Of a stretch of DNA of 64,000 nucleotides, positions 17,615 through 27,131 are shown piece by piece. Source of the stretch: Sphingobacteriaceae bacterium UBA2059. Its GTDB lineage: Bacteria; Bacteroidota; Bacteroidia; Sphingobacteriales; Sphingobacteriaceae. The position numbers and the translations under genes were made by a program. The notes under the pieces were generated by a model. That model saw nothing but the letters and a program-made list of their open reading frames with translations. It did no database searches and was not told where the DNA came from. The stretch covers positions 67,073 to 131,072 of the forward strand of contig DDAL01000008.1 in the NCBI GenBank assembly GCA_002332615.1, written 5' to 3'. Every line of letters begins with the position of its first letter. Within the stretch, counting starts at the first letter, position 1.

Positions 17615-18958
17615 ATGTTTGAAAATTTACAGGATAAACTAGACAGAGCGTTTAAGGTATTAAAAGGCCAGGGTTCGATTACGGAAATAAACGTAGCCGA
17701 AACCATGAAAGAGATCAGGAAAGCGCTTCTTGATGCCGACGTTAACTATAAAACCGCCAAGTCTTTTACCGATGAGGTAAGGCAAAAAGCACTTGGACAA
17801 AACGTACTTACCTCAGTATCGCCCGGCCAGCTGCTCACCAAGATCATGAATGATGAGCTTGCCGGGCTCATGGGAGGAACGGTTACAGAAATAGACCTGT
17901 CGGCCAATCCTACCGTTATCCTCATAGCCGGCTTAAACGGTGCCGGTAAAACCACCTTTTCGGGCAAGCTTGCCAATTATCTTAAAACACAAAAAAATAA
18001 AAAGCCCTTACTGGTAGCAGGCGACGTATACCGCCCCGCAGCCATAGACCAGCTGCAGGTACTGGGCGGCCAGATAGGGGTGCCCGTATATGTAAACACC
18101 GAATCGAAAGATCCGGTAGCCATTGCACAGGAAGCTATAGCACAAGCCAGAAAAGACGGCAATAACGTTATTATAGTGGATACAGCCGGCCGCCTGGCGG
18201 TGGATGAGGCCATGATGAACGAAATAGCCGCTGTAAAGGAAAGCACAAACCCGCACGAAATACTCTTTGTGGTAGATGCCATGACCGGCCAGGACGCCGT
18301 AAATACCGCAAAGGTGTTTAACGACCGCCTGAACTTTACGGGCGTAGTACTTACCAAGCTAGACGGCGATACCCGCGGTGGTGCAGCCCTGTCTATCAAA
18401 TCGGTTGTAGATAAGCCTATTAAATTTATAGGTACAGGCGAAAAGCTCGATGCACTTGATGTTTTTTACCCCGACCGCATGGCTTCGCGTATCCTTGGCA
18501 TGGGCGACGTGGTATCGCTGGTAGAACGTGCCCAGCAGCAGTTTGACGAAAAAGAAGCTGCCGAGCTTCAAAAGAAAATACGCAAAAACAAGTTCGACTT
18601 CAACGACTTCATCAACCAGATCCAGCAGATCAAAAAGATGGGGAACATGAAAGACCTCATGGGCATGATACCGGGCGTAGGCAAAGCCGTAAAAGACATG
18701 GACATAGACGACAATGCGTTTAAACCCATAGAAGCCATTATACGCTCAATGACGCCTTTTGAACGCGAAAATCCCGATTCTATTGACCAAAGCCGCCGCA
18801 AGCGTATCGCTGCCGGCTCAGGCACCCAGCTGCAGGATGTAAACAAACTAATCAAACAGTTTGACGACATGCGTAAAATGATGAAGCAGTTCAGCAATCC
18901 GGCAGCCATGGCCAAAATGGCCCGCACCATGCCTAAAATGCCTTTTGGCAAACGCTGA
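17615..18958 (+). CDS. ffh: Signal recognition particle GTPase Ffh
   Basis: A 447-residue protein of usual length. The N domain covers ~1-95. The G domain has the P-loop GLNGAGKTT (106-114), DTAGR (VIIVDTAGRLAVDEAMM) and TKLDGDTRGG. The methionine-rich M domain (~300-447; FNDFINQIQQIKKMGNMKDL, KMMKQFSNPAAMAKMART) binds the signal peptide and 4.5S RNA. It delivers nascent inner-membrane proteins to FtsY. The 4.5S RNA gene was not found in this window. It is convergent with murF, 25 bp away. Confidence 0.97.
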   Translation: MFENLQDKLDRAFKVLKGQGSITEINVAETMKEIRKALLDADVNYKTAKSFTDEVRQKALGQNVLTSVSPGQLLTKIMNDELAGLMGGTVTEIDLSANPTVILIAGLNGAGKTTFSGKLANYLKTQKNKKPLLVAGDVYRPAAIDQLQVLGGQIGVPVYVNTESKDPVAIAQEAIAQARKDGNNVIIVDTAGRLAVDEAMMNEIAAVKESTNPHEILFVVDAMTGQDAVNTAKVFNDRLNFTGVVLTKLDGDTRGGAALSIKSVVDKPIKFIGTGEKLDALDVFYPDRMASRILGMGDVVSLVERAQQQFDEKEAAELQKKIRKNKFDFNDFINQIQQIKKMGNMKDLMGMIPGVGKAVKDMDIDDNAFKPIEAIIRSMTPFERENPDSIDQSRRKRIAAGSGTQLQDVNKLIKQFDDMRKMMKQFSNPAAMAKMARTMPKMPFGKR

Positions 18959-18983
18959 TAGCGCTAAAAAATCACCGGGGAGC

Positions 18984-20279
18984 TTAAAGGAAGGCTATAA
19001 GCTCCTCTAACTTCATACCTCTGGAACCTTTTATAAGCACCGTTGCTCCGGCAAGAGGCTTGGCCTTCAAGCCCTCAATGGCCAGGTCTACCGTAGCATA
19101 AAACTCAGCTCCGCCGGTTTTCATCGCAAAAAAAGCAGCGCCTATAAATATACATCTGTGAGCATGCAGCTCCATAGCCTTTTGCACTACCTTTGAGTGC
19201 TCGGCTTCGGCCTCCTGGCCAAGTTCAAACATATCGCCCAAAATGACCGCCTTTTTGCCTGCGCTCAGAGCCTCAAGGTTTTCCAGAGCCACCATCATGC
19301 TGCTGGGGTTAGCATTATAATAATCGCCTATAACAATATTACGTTCCGTTTTCATCACCTGCGAGCGGTTATTGCCGGGCACATAGGTACTTAAGCCGGT
19401 ATTAATTTCGTCGGCACTCAGGTTAAAGAATAAGCCAAAAGCAACAGCTGCAAGTATATTATCGCGGTTATATGTACCGGTTAACTGCATGTTTACACGG
19501 TGCTTCTGGTTTAGATGCGTCCACTCAATGCCAAGGAAAGGATTGTTTTCGATGATGCGAATGCCCGCAAAGCTTGCCGGTGTGCTGCCGTAGTATACAC
19601 AGTCTTTTAAGCCATAGTGCAGGGCCATGCCGCTAAGCACCTCGCAGTCTGCCGGTACAAAGCTTATACCGCCGCTTGTTTTCAAAAAGCTATAGAGCTC
19701 GCCCTTGGCCTTCTTTACACCCTCAACGCCCCCAAAGCCCTCCAGGTGCGCTTTGCCTATATTGGTTATAATGCCATGAGTAGGCTGTGCAATGCTGCAC
19801 AGATGCTCAATTTCGCCCACATGGTTGGCTCCCATTTCAATCACTGCAATTTCTATATCGCTGCCAATAGCAAGCAGGGTAAGCGGCACGCCAATATGAT
19901 TATTTAAATTGCCCTGCGTTGCATGAGTTTTATATCGCTGCGACAGCACACTGTTAACAAGTTCCTTGGTAGTAGTTTTACCATTGGTACCCGTTATACC
20001 TATAACCGGTATCCTGAGCTGCTCGCGGTGATACCGTGCCAGGTTCTGTAAAGCCTGCAAGGCATCGGGTACCATAATACAGCCGGGTATCTCTCTGTTA
20101 TGCTCACTATCAGTCACGGCAAAGGCTGCACCTGCTTGCAGCGCCTGCTTAACAAACTCATTTCCATTATAACGCTCGCCTTTAAGCGCAAAGAACAGGC
20201 AGCCGGGGCTTACCTTTCGGGTGTCGGTACAAATAAGCCTGTGGCGGGTATAAACAGCGTAAAGATCCTGGGTCAACAT
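18984..20279 (-). CDS. murF: UDP-N-acetylmuramoyl-tripeptide--D-alanyl-D-alanine ligase
   Basis: A 431-residue Mur ligase. It has an N-terminal substrate domain (TDTRKVSPGCLFFALKG, typical of MurE/MurF), the ATP loop GITGTNGKTTTKEL (95-108), EMGANHVGEI and LEGFGGVEGVKKAKGEL, and a C-terminal ADP-binding domain (DYYNANPSSMMVALENL, ILGDMFELG). The EMGANHVGEI and YNANP motifs separate MurF from MurE. It adds D-Ala-D-Ala to UDP-MurNAc-tripeptide in the cytoplasm. It stands apart from other mur genes. Confidence 0.95.
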   Translation of the reverse strand: MLTQDLYAVYTRHRLICTDTRKVSPGCLFFALKGERYNGNEFVKQALQAGAAFAVTDSEHNREIPGCIMVPDALQALQNLARYHREQLRIPVIGITGTNGKTTTKELVNSVLSQRYKTHATQGNLNNHIGVPLTLLAIGSDIEIAVIEMGANHVGEIEHLCSIAQPTHGIITNIGKAHLEGFGGVEGVKKAKGELYSFLKTSGGISFVPADCEVLSGMALHYGLKDCVYYGSTPASFAGIRIIENNPFLGIEWTHLNQKHRVNMQLTGTYNRDNILAAVAFGLFFNLSADEINTGLSTYVPGNNRSQVMKTERNIVIGDYYNANPSSMMVALENLEALSAGKKAVILGDMFELGQEAEAEHSKVVQKAMELHAHRCIFIGAAFFAMKTGGAEFYATVDLAIEGLKAKPLAGATVLIKGSRGMKLEELIAFL

Positions 20280-20444
20280 ACTGCAATATTAAGAAGAGGG
20301 CAGGTAGTATACATCATTTAAAACAAAATAATCAGGGGCACAGCCTGCCGCCGCACAGCCGCGGCAGGGCGTTTAAATAAACAATACGTAAACACTATGC
20401 ACTTTAATATGTTAAGGTAAGATAATCACTAAAAAACAATCATT

Positions 20445-20621
20445 ATGAAAATCAACGCATTAGCATTAGCATTAATAGCAGGATTAGGACTGGCTGCCTG
20501 CTCTAATAACGGAAACAACAACCAGGGAATGTCTGACAGTACAGGCACCTCAACCGATACCATTACGGTAGACTCCGGTACGGTTGACAATATTATTGAA
20601 GACACTACTGTAGCTCGTTAA
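20445..20621 (+). CDS. Small lipoprotein, 58 residues
   Basis: A short gene starting MKINALALALIAG. The sequence has a signal peptide and lipobox LAACSNN (Cys19), then a low-complexity Asn/Thr/Asp/Ser tail (TDTITVDSGTVDN). A good terminator follows directly at 20636-20670, and the gene sits alone between murF and the GH3 gene, which supports a real transcript. No homologous family is recognised. It may be a small abundant envelope lipoprotein (inference). Confidence 0.7.
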   Translation: MKINALALALIAGLGLAACSNNGNNNQGMSDSTGTSTDTITVDSGTVDNIIEDTTVAR

Positions 20622-20635
20622 TAATCTGAGCTTTC

Positions 20636-20670
20636 AAAAAACCGCATGAGTATTCATGCGGTTTTTTTTT
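20636..20670 (+). terminator. Terminator after the 58-residue lipoprotein gene
   Basis: CCGCATGA (20642-20649) pairs with TCATGCGG (20654-20661) and is followed by nine T residues. Confidence 0.9.
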
Positions 20671-20746
20671 GACTTACGCTAAAAGATGCAATAAATATAA
20701 CCCATATTTGCTTAAGCAATTATAATCAGTACTAATATTAATCTAC

Positions 20747-22468
20747 ATGAACGTCTTTAGGTCTCTTTTTCTGGGTATGGCCGCCTTACTTGTGAGCGAA
20801 TCCCTACCTGCACAAACACGCACTCCTTTTTATCAAACCACCACCGGGCAGCAGCAGTGGGTAGACTCGGTATTTAACAAACTAAGTCGTAAAAAGCGTA
20901 TTGCCAAGCTCTTTTTTATACGGGCGCACAGCGATAGGGACCGCAGCTATGAAGAAAACGTAGCCAGCCTTATACGCAAAGACCAGGTAGGCGGGCTGGT
21001 ATACTTCCAGGGAGGCCCGGTTCGCCAGGCAAGGCTTACTAATTACTATCAGTCGCTTGCCAAAGTGCCTCTGCTTATAGCCATGGATGCCGAGTGGGGG
21101 CTTGGCATGCGCCTGGACAGTACCATATCCTACCCCTACCAGATGACCCTGGGCGCCATAAGGGATGAAAAGCTTATTTATGAAATGGGCCGCTTTATTG
21201 CCCGCGATTTTCATAAAACAGGCATGCACCTCAACTTTGCACCGGTGGCCGATATAAATAACAACCCCAATAACCCTGTTATTGGCTACCGCTCCTTTGG
21301 CGACAATAAATACAATGTTACCGCCAAAGTAGGAGCCTATATGCGCGGCATGCAGGACGAAGGCGTACTGGTAAGCCTCAAACACTTCCCCGGCCATGGC
21401 GATACCAATGTAGACTCGCACCACGACCTGCCCGTGCTTACGTTTGACCGCCGCAGGCTCGACTCGCTCGAACTATATCCTTTCAGAGAACTCATTAAGC
21501 AGGGCGCCTCGGGCGTAATGGTGGCGCATATGCAAATACCCGCACTGGACGCCACTCCCAACCTGGCATCCTCGCTGTCTAAACCCATTGTTACCGGCCT
21601 GTTAAGGAATCAGCTTGGCTTTAAAGGCCTGTCTATAACCGATGGCATGGAGATGAAAGGCGTTACCAAGTTTTTTAAAGACGGCGAGGCCGACGTAAGG
21701 GCCGTTATAGCAGGCAACGATATTATAGAGCTGCCCGAAGATGCACACCTGGCCATTAAGCGCACCCGCAAAGCCATACGTCAGGGCAGACTAAGCTGGG
21801 AGCAGGTAAATGCAAGCACCAAAAGAGTGCTGGCCGCCAAATACTGGGCAGGCTTGCACAACCCGCCTCCGGCAGATACGCTGGGCTTATACAGCTTTTT
21901 AAACCGCCCCGAAGCACTTACCCTAAGGCAGCGCCTTTCGGATGCATCGGTTACCCTGCTAAAAAGCGATGCCTGGCTCAAAAGCTTTAATAAGGAAGCA
22001 AAAACAGCCGTTATAAGCATGGGTGTTACCGAGGTGAGCGACTTTCAGAAAGAGCTGAAACAGCAATTGCCCAACTCTATGAATTTTATCCTGTCTAAAC
22101 TTGCCTCGGCAGATGATATTGCAAAAATGTCTGTCGAGCTTAAAAAGTATGATCAGATTGTACTGGCTATACACGACTATCGCGCCAGGCCCGGCCGTGT
22201 GCTCGACTACAACAGCCCTTTAAAACTCTTTATAGCCGAAATTGCGCGCATGAACACCCTCACCTGTGCGTTCGCCAATCCGTATGCGCTGGCGGGCCTG
22301 CCGGGCATAGAAGCCAGCAAAGGCCTTTTAATTAATTACCAAAACGATATATACTCGCACCGGTCGGCAGTAAAAGCCATTACAGGCAGCATTGGCGTTA
22401 ACGGCCGCCTGCCGGTGACCGTCAATGCCTTTTTTAAAAACGGCGACGGGCTTGTAATGAACCGCTAA
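20747..22468 (+). CDS. GH3 beta-N-acetylhexosaminidase (NagZ-like), exported
   Basis: A 573-residue protein with an N-terminal signal-like sequence (FRSLFLGMAALLVSESLPAQ). The GH3 N domain has the NagZ signature KHFPGHGDT (212-220) and DSHHDLP (223-229), whose Asp-His pair is the acid/base dyad of this subfamily, and the nucleophile Asp299 in LSITDGMEMKG. A C-terminal alpha/beta domain (~385-573) follows. It should remove GlcNAc from wall-derived muropeptides or GlcNAc glycans, and probably acts in the periplasm. Many Bacteroidota homologues are fused to a beta-lactamase-like domain; this one is not. It converges with the TonB-dependent barrel gene. Confidence 0.9.
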   Translation: MNVFRSLFLGMAALLVSESLPAQTRTPFYQTTTGQQQWVDSVFNKLSRKKRIAKLFFIRAHSDRDRSYEENVASLIRKDQVGGLVYFQGGPVRQARLTNYYQSLAKVPLLIAMDAEWGLGMRLDSTISYPYQMTLGAIRDEKLIYEMGRFIARDFHKTGMHLNFAPVADINNNPNNPVIGYRSFGDNKYNVTAKVGAYMRGMQDEGVLVSLKHFPGHGDTNVDSHHDLPVLTFDRRRLDSLELYPFRELIKQGASGVMVAHMQIPALDATPNLASSLSKPIVTGLLRNQLGFKGLSITDGMEMKGVTKFFKDGEADVRAVIAGNDIIELPEDAHLAIKRTRKAIRQGRLSWEQVNASTKRVLAAKYWAGLHNPPPADTLGLYSFLNRPEALTLRQRLSDASVTLLKSDAWLKSFNKEAKTAVISMGVTEVSDFQKELKQQLPNSMNFILSKLASADDIAKMSVELKKYDQIVLAIHDYRARPGRVLDYNSPLKLFIAEIARMNTLTCAFANPYALAGLPGIEASKGLLINYQNDIYSHRSAVKAITGSIGVNGRLPVTVNAFFKNGDGLVMNR

Positions 22469-22470
22469 AC

Positions 22471-22500
22471 AAAAAAGGAGGCCGCAAGCCTCCTTTTTTG
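22471..22500. terminator. Bidirectional terminator between GH3 and TonB-dependent barrel genes
   Basis: A perfect 12-bp stem, AAAAAAGGAGGC (22471-22482) with GCCTCCTTTTTT (22488-22499), lies between convergent genes and provides T-runs on both strands. Confidence 0.9.
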
Positions 22501-22507
22501 TTATACC

Positions 22508-25306
22508 TTACCTGGCACGGCCACTGCCGCCGCCCATTCCGCGGCGCCCCCGGCGGTTATTATTCTCAAACTCACTGTCCGACAGGTTTTTGCCTGCAAA
22601 GCGGCTCAGCCTGTAAGAAAAAGTCATCATAAAATAGCGGTTAAGGCTGTTGGTACGCGAAAACGTATTGGAATTAGTACCCTGCGATACATTAATGTTG
22701 GTACGCTCGTTAAGCAAGTCATATCCCTGCAACCTAAGGCGGCCCCGGCGGCTAAAAAACTGCTTTTCGAGATAGGCATTCATTATAAGCGGATTTGAGG
22801 TAACACTCCGGCCAAAGCCGCTGTTGATGTCCTTGCTGGCATCAAGCCCTATTAAAAACGTTTTGAGGAAATAAATGCGCGTATCCAGCCCGAACGACCA
22901 GGTGGAGTTTTTACTGTCGAGCCTGTTGGGCAGGGAGTAATTAACCCAGCCGCGCCTGTAGCCTATACTCGGATTAATGTCAATATTTTCGTTAGGATTG
23001 ATACCCATGCGCACAAACTGGCGTAGGTTCCAGTTGCGGCCGGTATTTTTCAAATTATCAGCATAGGAAACATCGTTGGTATAACCCGCCATGCCAAACA
23101 GGCGCAGGGTAAACTTTTTATCGGCAAATGGCCGCGACCATGCATAATAACCATTTACATCATAATAACCATTAGCATTTAAATAATACACCTCCTGTAT
23201 AAGCCTGAACGTAGTGTCGGCACCGCTTATAACCGGCGTGCGCACCCGCACCACATTACTTATAATACGGTCTTTGCTTATATTGCCCCTAAGGCCAACG
23301 TTAAAGAAAGAGCCGTCTTCGGGCACAAAGTTATTGTAGCGTACGTTAATGCTTTGGTTAAAGGCCGACTTTAGATTGGGATTACCTATTACAGGCCTTT
23401 GTGGGTTGCTAAGATCGGTAACGGGCTGTATCTGGTTATATCCCGGCTCATCGCTGCGGCCCGAGTAATCGATATTGAGCGAACGGCTGCGGGCAAAGGA
23501 GTAAGAAAAGCGCGCATTAGGAAAAAAGTTAAAGGCTTTACGCTCTACATCCACCTTATTGCTTTGCGAGTAGCCCTTGAGCAGCGAAGGCTGGGCCGAC
23601 AGGCCCACCGAAAAGTTAAACAGCTTGGGCCTGTCATACCGGTAGCTCAGGCCAAAGCGGTTGGTCATAAAAGAGTAGTCGAATATATTGCTCAGCGAAT
23701 CTATCACCCGGTATTGTCCTCCCTGCATTTCAAGCTCGGTGATGCGGCTGTTATCATAAGAGGTGCGGTTAAAATTATACCTGAAGTCAAGCCGCGAAAG
23801 CTTGCCCAGAGGCTCAGAGTAGGTTAACTCGGCTTCGGTATTAAACCGCTTATTGTAGGTGTTAATAAGCCGGTGAGAGCTGGAATCGCGAAACACGTCC
23901 ATATCATCCATGCTGTAGTATCTAAAATCGTCCAGCGCATCCTGGTCATTGCTAGTGTTAGACTTGTTTATGCCCAGGCTGAGCGACAGGTTGCGCCCCT
24001 GCTTTAAAAAACGCTTGTTAAACAGCATATCCAGACCATAGGAGGGCGACTCGGAATTGGAGGAGGATACGCTGTTCTGATCCTGCCTGGAGCGCTCGGT
24101 AATGCTGGTAAGGCCCAGAGCATTGCCATCGCTCCCGCTAAAATTGATGGAAGGCGACAGGCTAAGATAATGCAGCGTATCAATAGTATACTCCATATTG
24201 GCATTAAAGCGATGCTCCAGAGTATTGGTTGCGGAGTTTCGGTTATTAACCGTAAAAAGATCCTGCATGGAGGTAACCGTTTGCGTTTCGCTGTAAGAGT
24301 TTAGCTTATTGTCGCGGTACTCGGTGCTGTAGCTGCCATAAACGGTAGCTTTTTTGCCCAGCTGGTTGCGATAGTTTAAGCCCGCCGCCCGCGTATTGGT
24401 AATGCCGCCGCCAAAGCCGCCGCCACCGCCTGCGCGGTAGCGCCCCCCCCGGCGTCCGCCGCCGCCGGTAAAGTCAAAAAGAGAGGCATTGGTATTGTTA
24501 AGATTAAACAAGCCCGATATCTGCTCATTATTATTCATGTACTGTGCCATGCCCGCCAGGGCATAGCGATCGGTTGTGCCCATGCCCGAGGTTGCATTGG
24601 CTATAACGCCCTTATTATTTTTGGGGCTTATGGTAATATTCAGCACTTTATCAGCCTCGCCCTGTCTTACACCCGACAGGCGGGCCTTATCGCCATAATC
24701 ATCAATGATCTGTATTTTTTCAATAACCTCTGCCGGCAGGTTTTGGGTAGCGGTTTTTAGGTCGCCGTCAAAAAAGTCCTTTCCGTTTACCCGCACCCGG
24801 GTGATCGATTTTCCCTGGGTACTTACATTACCGTCCTTATCAACCTCTACGCCGGGCAGTTTTTTAATCACATCTTCTACCACAGAATTTTCGCGCACGG
24901 CGTAATCTTTGGCCCTAAACTCAACGGTGTCTTCTTTTACAGTTATGGGCGTAGCGCCCGATACAACTACTTCGTTTAGCACGGTGCGCTGCTCCTGCAT
25001 TACAAGCGGCTTAAGCGTTACGTTGCTGGATGCGTTATCAAACGAATAGGAGCGGCTAAAGGCTTTAAAGCCCAGGCTGCTGGCGCTTATGGTAAACTGC
25101 CTGCTTTTTACGTTTCTGAACTTAAAACTGCCGTTTACATCCGTAAGGGTATTGAGCGAGTCGAGCGGCGAGGTAAGCCTCACGCTGGCAGCGATAACGC
25201 TTTGTCCGGTTGAGTCTTTTAAGCTTCCGGCAACTTCGCGGCCGCTTTGAGCCTGCAGGTTTAAAGCCATAAAGGCCAGTACAAGGAAAAAGAAGATATA
25301 CTTCAT
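22508..25306 (-). CDS. TonB-dependent receptor-like outer-membrane beta-barrel protein
   Basis: Start set at ATG 25306, giving signal MKYIFFFLVLAFMALNLQAQ; the reading upstream to 25414 is unsupported. The order is carboxypeptidase-regulatory-like domain (~22-110), plug (~115-230, LPGVEVDKDGNVSTQGKSI) and a large barrel of the OMP_b-brl_3 type. It is not a SusC protein: no SusD partner and no SusC plug motif. Two oddities: a Gly/Arg-rich segment early in the barrel (FTGGGGRRGGRYRAGGGGG) and an RG-rich tail after the last barrel strand MMTFSYRLSRF. An 11-bp periodic repeat lies upstream at 25491-25533. The substrate is unknown. Confidence 0.88.
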   Translation of the reverse strand: MKYIFFFLVLAFMALNLQAQSGREVAGSLKDSTGQSVIAASVRLTSPLDSLNTLTDVNGSFKFRNVKSRQFTISASSLGFKAFSRSYSFDNASSNVTLKPLVMQEQRTVLNEVVVSGATPITVKEDTVEFRAKDYAVRENSVVEDVIKKLPGVEVDKDGNVSTQGKSITRVRVNGKDFFDGDLKTATQNLPAEVIEKIQIIDDYGDKARLSGVRQGEADKVLNITISPKNNKGVIANATSGMGTTDRYALAGMAQYMNNNEQISGLFNLNNTNASLFDFTGGGGRRGGRYRAGGGGGFGGGITNTRAAGLNYRNQLGKKATVYGSYSTEYRDNKLNSYSETQTVTSMQDLFTVNNRNSATNTLEHRFNANMEYTIDTLHYLSLSPSINFSGSDGNALGLTSITERSRQDQNSVSSSNSESPSYGLDMLFNKRFLKQGRNLSLSLGINKSNTSNDQDALDDFRYYSMDDMDVFRDSSSHRLINTYNKRFNTEAELTYSEPLGKLSRLDFRYNFNRTSYDNSRITELEMQGGQYRVIDSLSNIFDYSFMTNRFGLSYRYDRPKLFNFSVGLSAQPSLLKGYSQSNKVDVERKAFNFFPNARFSYSFARSRSLNIDYSGRSDEPGYNQIQPVTDLSNPQRPVIGNPNLKSAFNQSINVRYNNFVPEDGSFFNVGLRGNISKDRIISNVVRVRTPVISGADTTFRLIQEVYYLNANGYYDVNGYYAWSRPFADKKFTLRLFGMAGYTNDVSYADNLKNTGRNWNLRQFVRMGINPNENIDINPSIGYRRGWVNYSLPNRLDSKNSTWSFGLDTRIYFLKTFLIGLDASKDINSGFGRSVTSNPLIMNAYLEKQFFSRRGRLRLQGYDLLNERTNINVSQGTNSNTFSRTNSLNRYFMMTFSYRLSRFAGKNLSDSEFENNNRRGRRGMGGGSGRAR

Positions 25307-25490
25307 GAGTGCATAGTTGGGGTGATAAATAAACATGTTAGACCCCACGCCTGCAAGGGGGTTTAAAACACCGAGAATTAAAAGTTTACGCCCGGCAAAC
25401 AAAGCAAACCGCAAGCGCCCTGCGCAGGTACCGGCTACGGGTTTATGCCATGCCTAAGCCGGGATGCGGGCGGGGCACATCCCGCCAAAA

Positions 25491-25533
25491 ACATGGGTAC
25501 ATCATGGGTACATCCCGGATACATCATGGCAGG
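25491..25533 (+). repeat. Degenerate 11-bp tandem repeat, locus 1
   Basis: Units in register every 11 bp: ATCATGGGTAC (25501-25511), ATCCCGGATAC (25512-25522) and ATCATGGCAGG (25523-25533), preceded by a partial unit ACATGGGTAC (25491-25500). The same unit with the same spacing occurs at 52272-52325. Confidence 0.75.
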
Positions 25534-25650
25534 GCTACGTGGCAGGGCCGGGGCCGGGGCGGTCAAAAGCCGGGGCGGGAGCTGCCATGGCGCGGCGCAA
25601 AAGCGGGCTTGGGCAGCAGGCCTGTTATTCTCGAGGTCCCCGTATAAAGC

Positions 25651-25690
25651 AAAAGCCTGCTCCGCGCTGGTTTGCGGGGGGCAGGCTTTT
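25651..25690 (-). terminator. Terminator of pepT
   Basis: AAAAGCCTGC (25651-25660) pairs with GCAGGCTTTT (25681-25690), 36 bp past the pepT stop codon. Confidence 0.75.
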
Positions 25691-25725
25691 ACAGAGCAGG
25701 CTTTTGGTTTTAAACAAAGCGCCGC

Positions 25726-26979
25726 TTAGCTTACTTCTTCCCATATAAGGGCAATATTGACAATGGTTTGCACGGCCAGCTTCATATCCTGCAAAGACAC
25801 CCACTCCTGCTTGCCATGAAAGGCATGCTCGCCGGCAAATACATTGGGGCAGGGAAGCCCCATAAAAGACAGCCTCGAGCCATCGGTTCCGCCGCGTATG
25901 CATTGCAGGCGGGGCGTCATGCCGGCGCGTTCTATAGCCTTTTCGGCTACGGTGGTAAGATATGGATGCCTTTCTATAATGCTTTTCATATTGCGGTACT
26001 GCTGCTTTATGTCTATGGTAAAGCCCGAGTTGGGATACTTTTGCATCACCTCGTTGCACACACTGCTTAGCAGCAGGCCGTGCTTTGCCAGCTCCTGGTT
26101 ATCAAAGTCGCGCAGTATAAAGTCTATGCTTGCTTCTTCTACTGTGCCGCGTATGCCAGTAGGATGTATAAAGCCCTGGCGGCCTTCGGTACTTTCGGGC
26201 GAAAGCTTGTCCTTAGGCAGGCTTTGTATAATTTCCGAAGCTATTTTAAGGGCGCTCTCCATATGGCCTTTTGCCAGGCCGGGATGAGCGCTTACGCCTT
26301 TTATAGTTATTACTGCTGCATCGGCAGAAAAGGTTTCATTTTCAAAGGTACCTCTTGATTCGCCGTCAATTGTATAGGCATAATTGGCACCTACCTTGGC
26401 CAGGTCAACATTGTCTACTCCGCGGCCTATCTCCTCATCGGGCGTAAAGAGTATTTTAATGTCGCCATGAGCAAGCTCGGGGTGGCTTACCAAAAAGGCT
26501 GCGGCATCCATTATTTCGGCTACCCCGGCTTTATTATCGGCCCCCAGCAGGGTGGTGCCGCTGGCGGTTATAATGTCGTTGCCAATTTGGTTCAGCAGCT
26601 CCGGATGATTGGAAGGACTTAATACCTGGGCAGGATCATCGGGCAATACGAGGTCCTGGCCCTGGTAGTTGGGATGTATAATGGGCTTTACGCCTTTGCC
26701 GCTGCAATCGGGCGAGGTGTCCATATGCGAGCAGAAACATATTACAGGTACATCTTTGCTGGTATTTTTGGGTATGGTGGCATATACATAGCCGTGTTCA
26801 TCAAGCTCGGCATCGTCCAGCCCCAGCTGCTGCAGTTCGGCAACAAGCAGGGTGCCCAGGTTTTTCTGCTTTTCGGTAGAGGGGCTGGTGCCTGAATAAG
26901 GGTCAGACTGTGTATCAATGGCTACATACCGGCAAAACCTGTCGAGCACGGTATAGCTGTAACGTTCAAATATTTCCAT
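25726..26979 (-). CDS. pepT: Peptidase T (tripeptide aminopeptidase)
   Basis: A 417-residue M20-family metallopeptidase of normal length. Zinc ligands and catalytic residues are visible in CFCSHMDTSPD (His85, Asp87), TTLLGADNKAGVAEIM, TPDEEIGRG, YTIDGE and the C-terminal FAGEHAFHGKQEWV. The pattern GADNKAGVA with PDEEIGRGV is specific for PepT. It removes the N-terminal residue from tripeptides in the cytoplasm. It is a single gene with its own terminator downstream. Confidence 0.96.
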   Translation of the reverse strand: MEIFERYSYTVLDRFCRYVAIDTQSDPYSGTSPSTEKQKNLGTLLVAELQQLGLDDAELDEHGYVYATIPKNTSKDVPVICFCSHMDTSPDCSGKGVKPIIHPNYQGQDLVLPDDPAQVLSPSNHPELLNQIGNDIITASGTTLLGADNKAGVAEIMDAAAFLVSHPELAHGDIKILFTPDEEIGRGVDNVDLAKVGANYAYTIDGESRGTFENETFSADAAVITIKGVSAHPGLAKGHMESALKIASEIIQSLPKDKLSPESTEGRQGFIHPTGIRGTVEEASIDFILRDFDNQELAKHGLLLSSVCNEVMQKYPNSGFTIDIKQQYRNMKSIIERHPYLTTVAEKAIERAGMTPRLQCIRGGTDGSRLSFMGLPCPNVFAGEHAFHGKQEWVSLQDMKLAVQTIVNIALIWEEVS

Positions 26980-27131
26980 AATCAGGATCTTAAAACTTCT
27001 AATTTAGTAATTGATATATGCTTTAACACACAATATTGATTTTTGATGGGCTTGATTGTGGCAGGAAAGTATTTTACTAGGCACATAAGGAAGATCTGCT
27101 TATGTGCCTGGTAATTTTGTATTTTCGCTTT

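Larger units (their letters stand above)
25307..25725. other. 419-bp GC-rich intergenic region with hairpins and 11-bp periodic repeat
   Basis: No gene is credible; the open frames here are GC-driven. It contains a GGCGGG/CCCGCC hairpin (25469-25486), the 11-bp repeat block (25491-25533), a G-rich stretch with GGGCCGGGG runs (~25545-25585) and the pepT terminator (25651-25690). The promoter of the barrel gene starting at 25306 should lie in the left part, but no clear consensus was found. Confidence 0.6.

Noticed and set aside
18979..19005. Terminator between ffh and murF
   Set aside because: GGAGCTTA/TAAGCTCC can pair, but there is no T-run on either strand and part lies inside murF.
25445..25748. 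Several ~90-codon open frames on the plus strand
   Set aside because: They lie in a G-rich stretch that has few stop codons by composition, overlap one another, and cover the repeat block and the pepT terminator.
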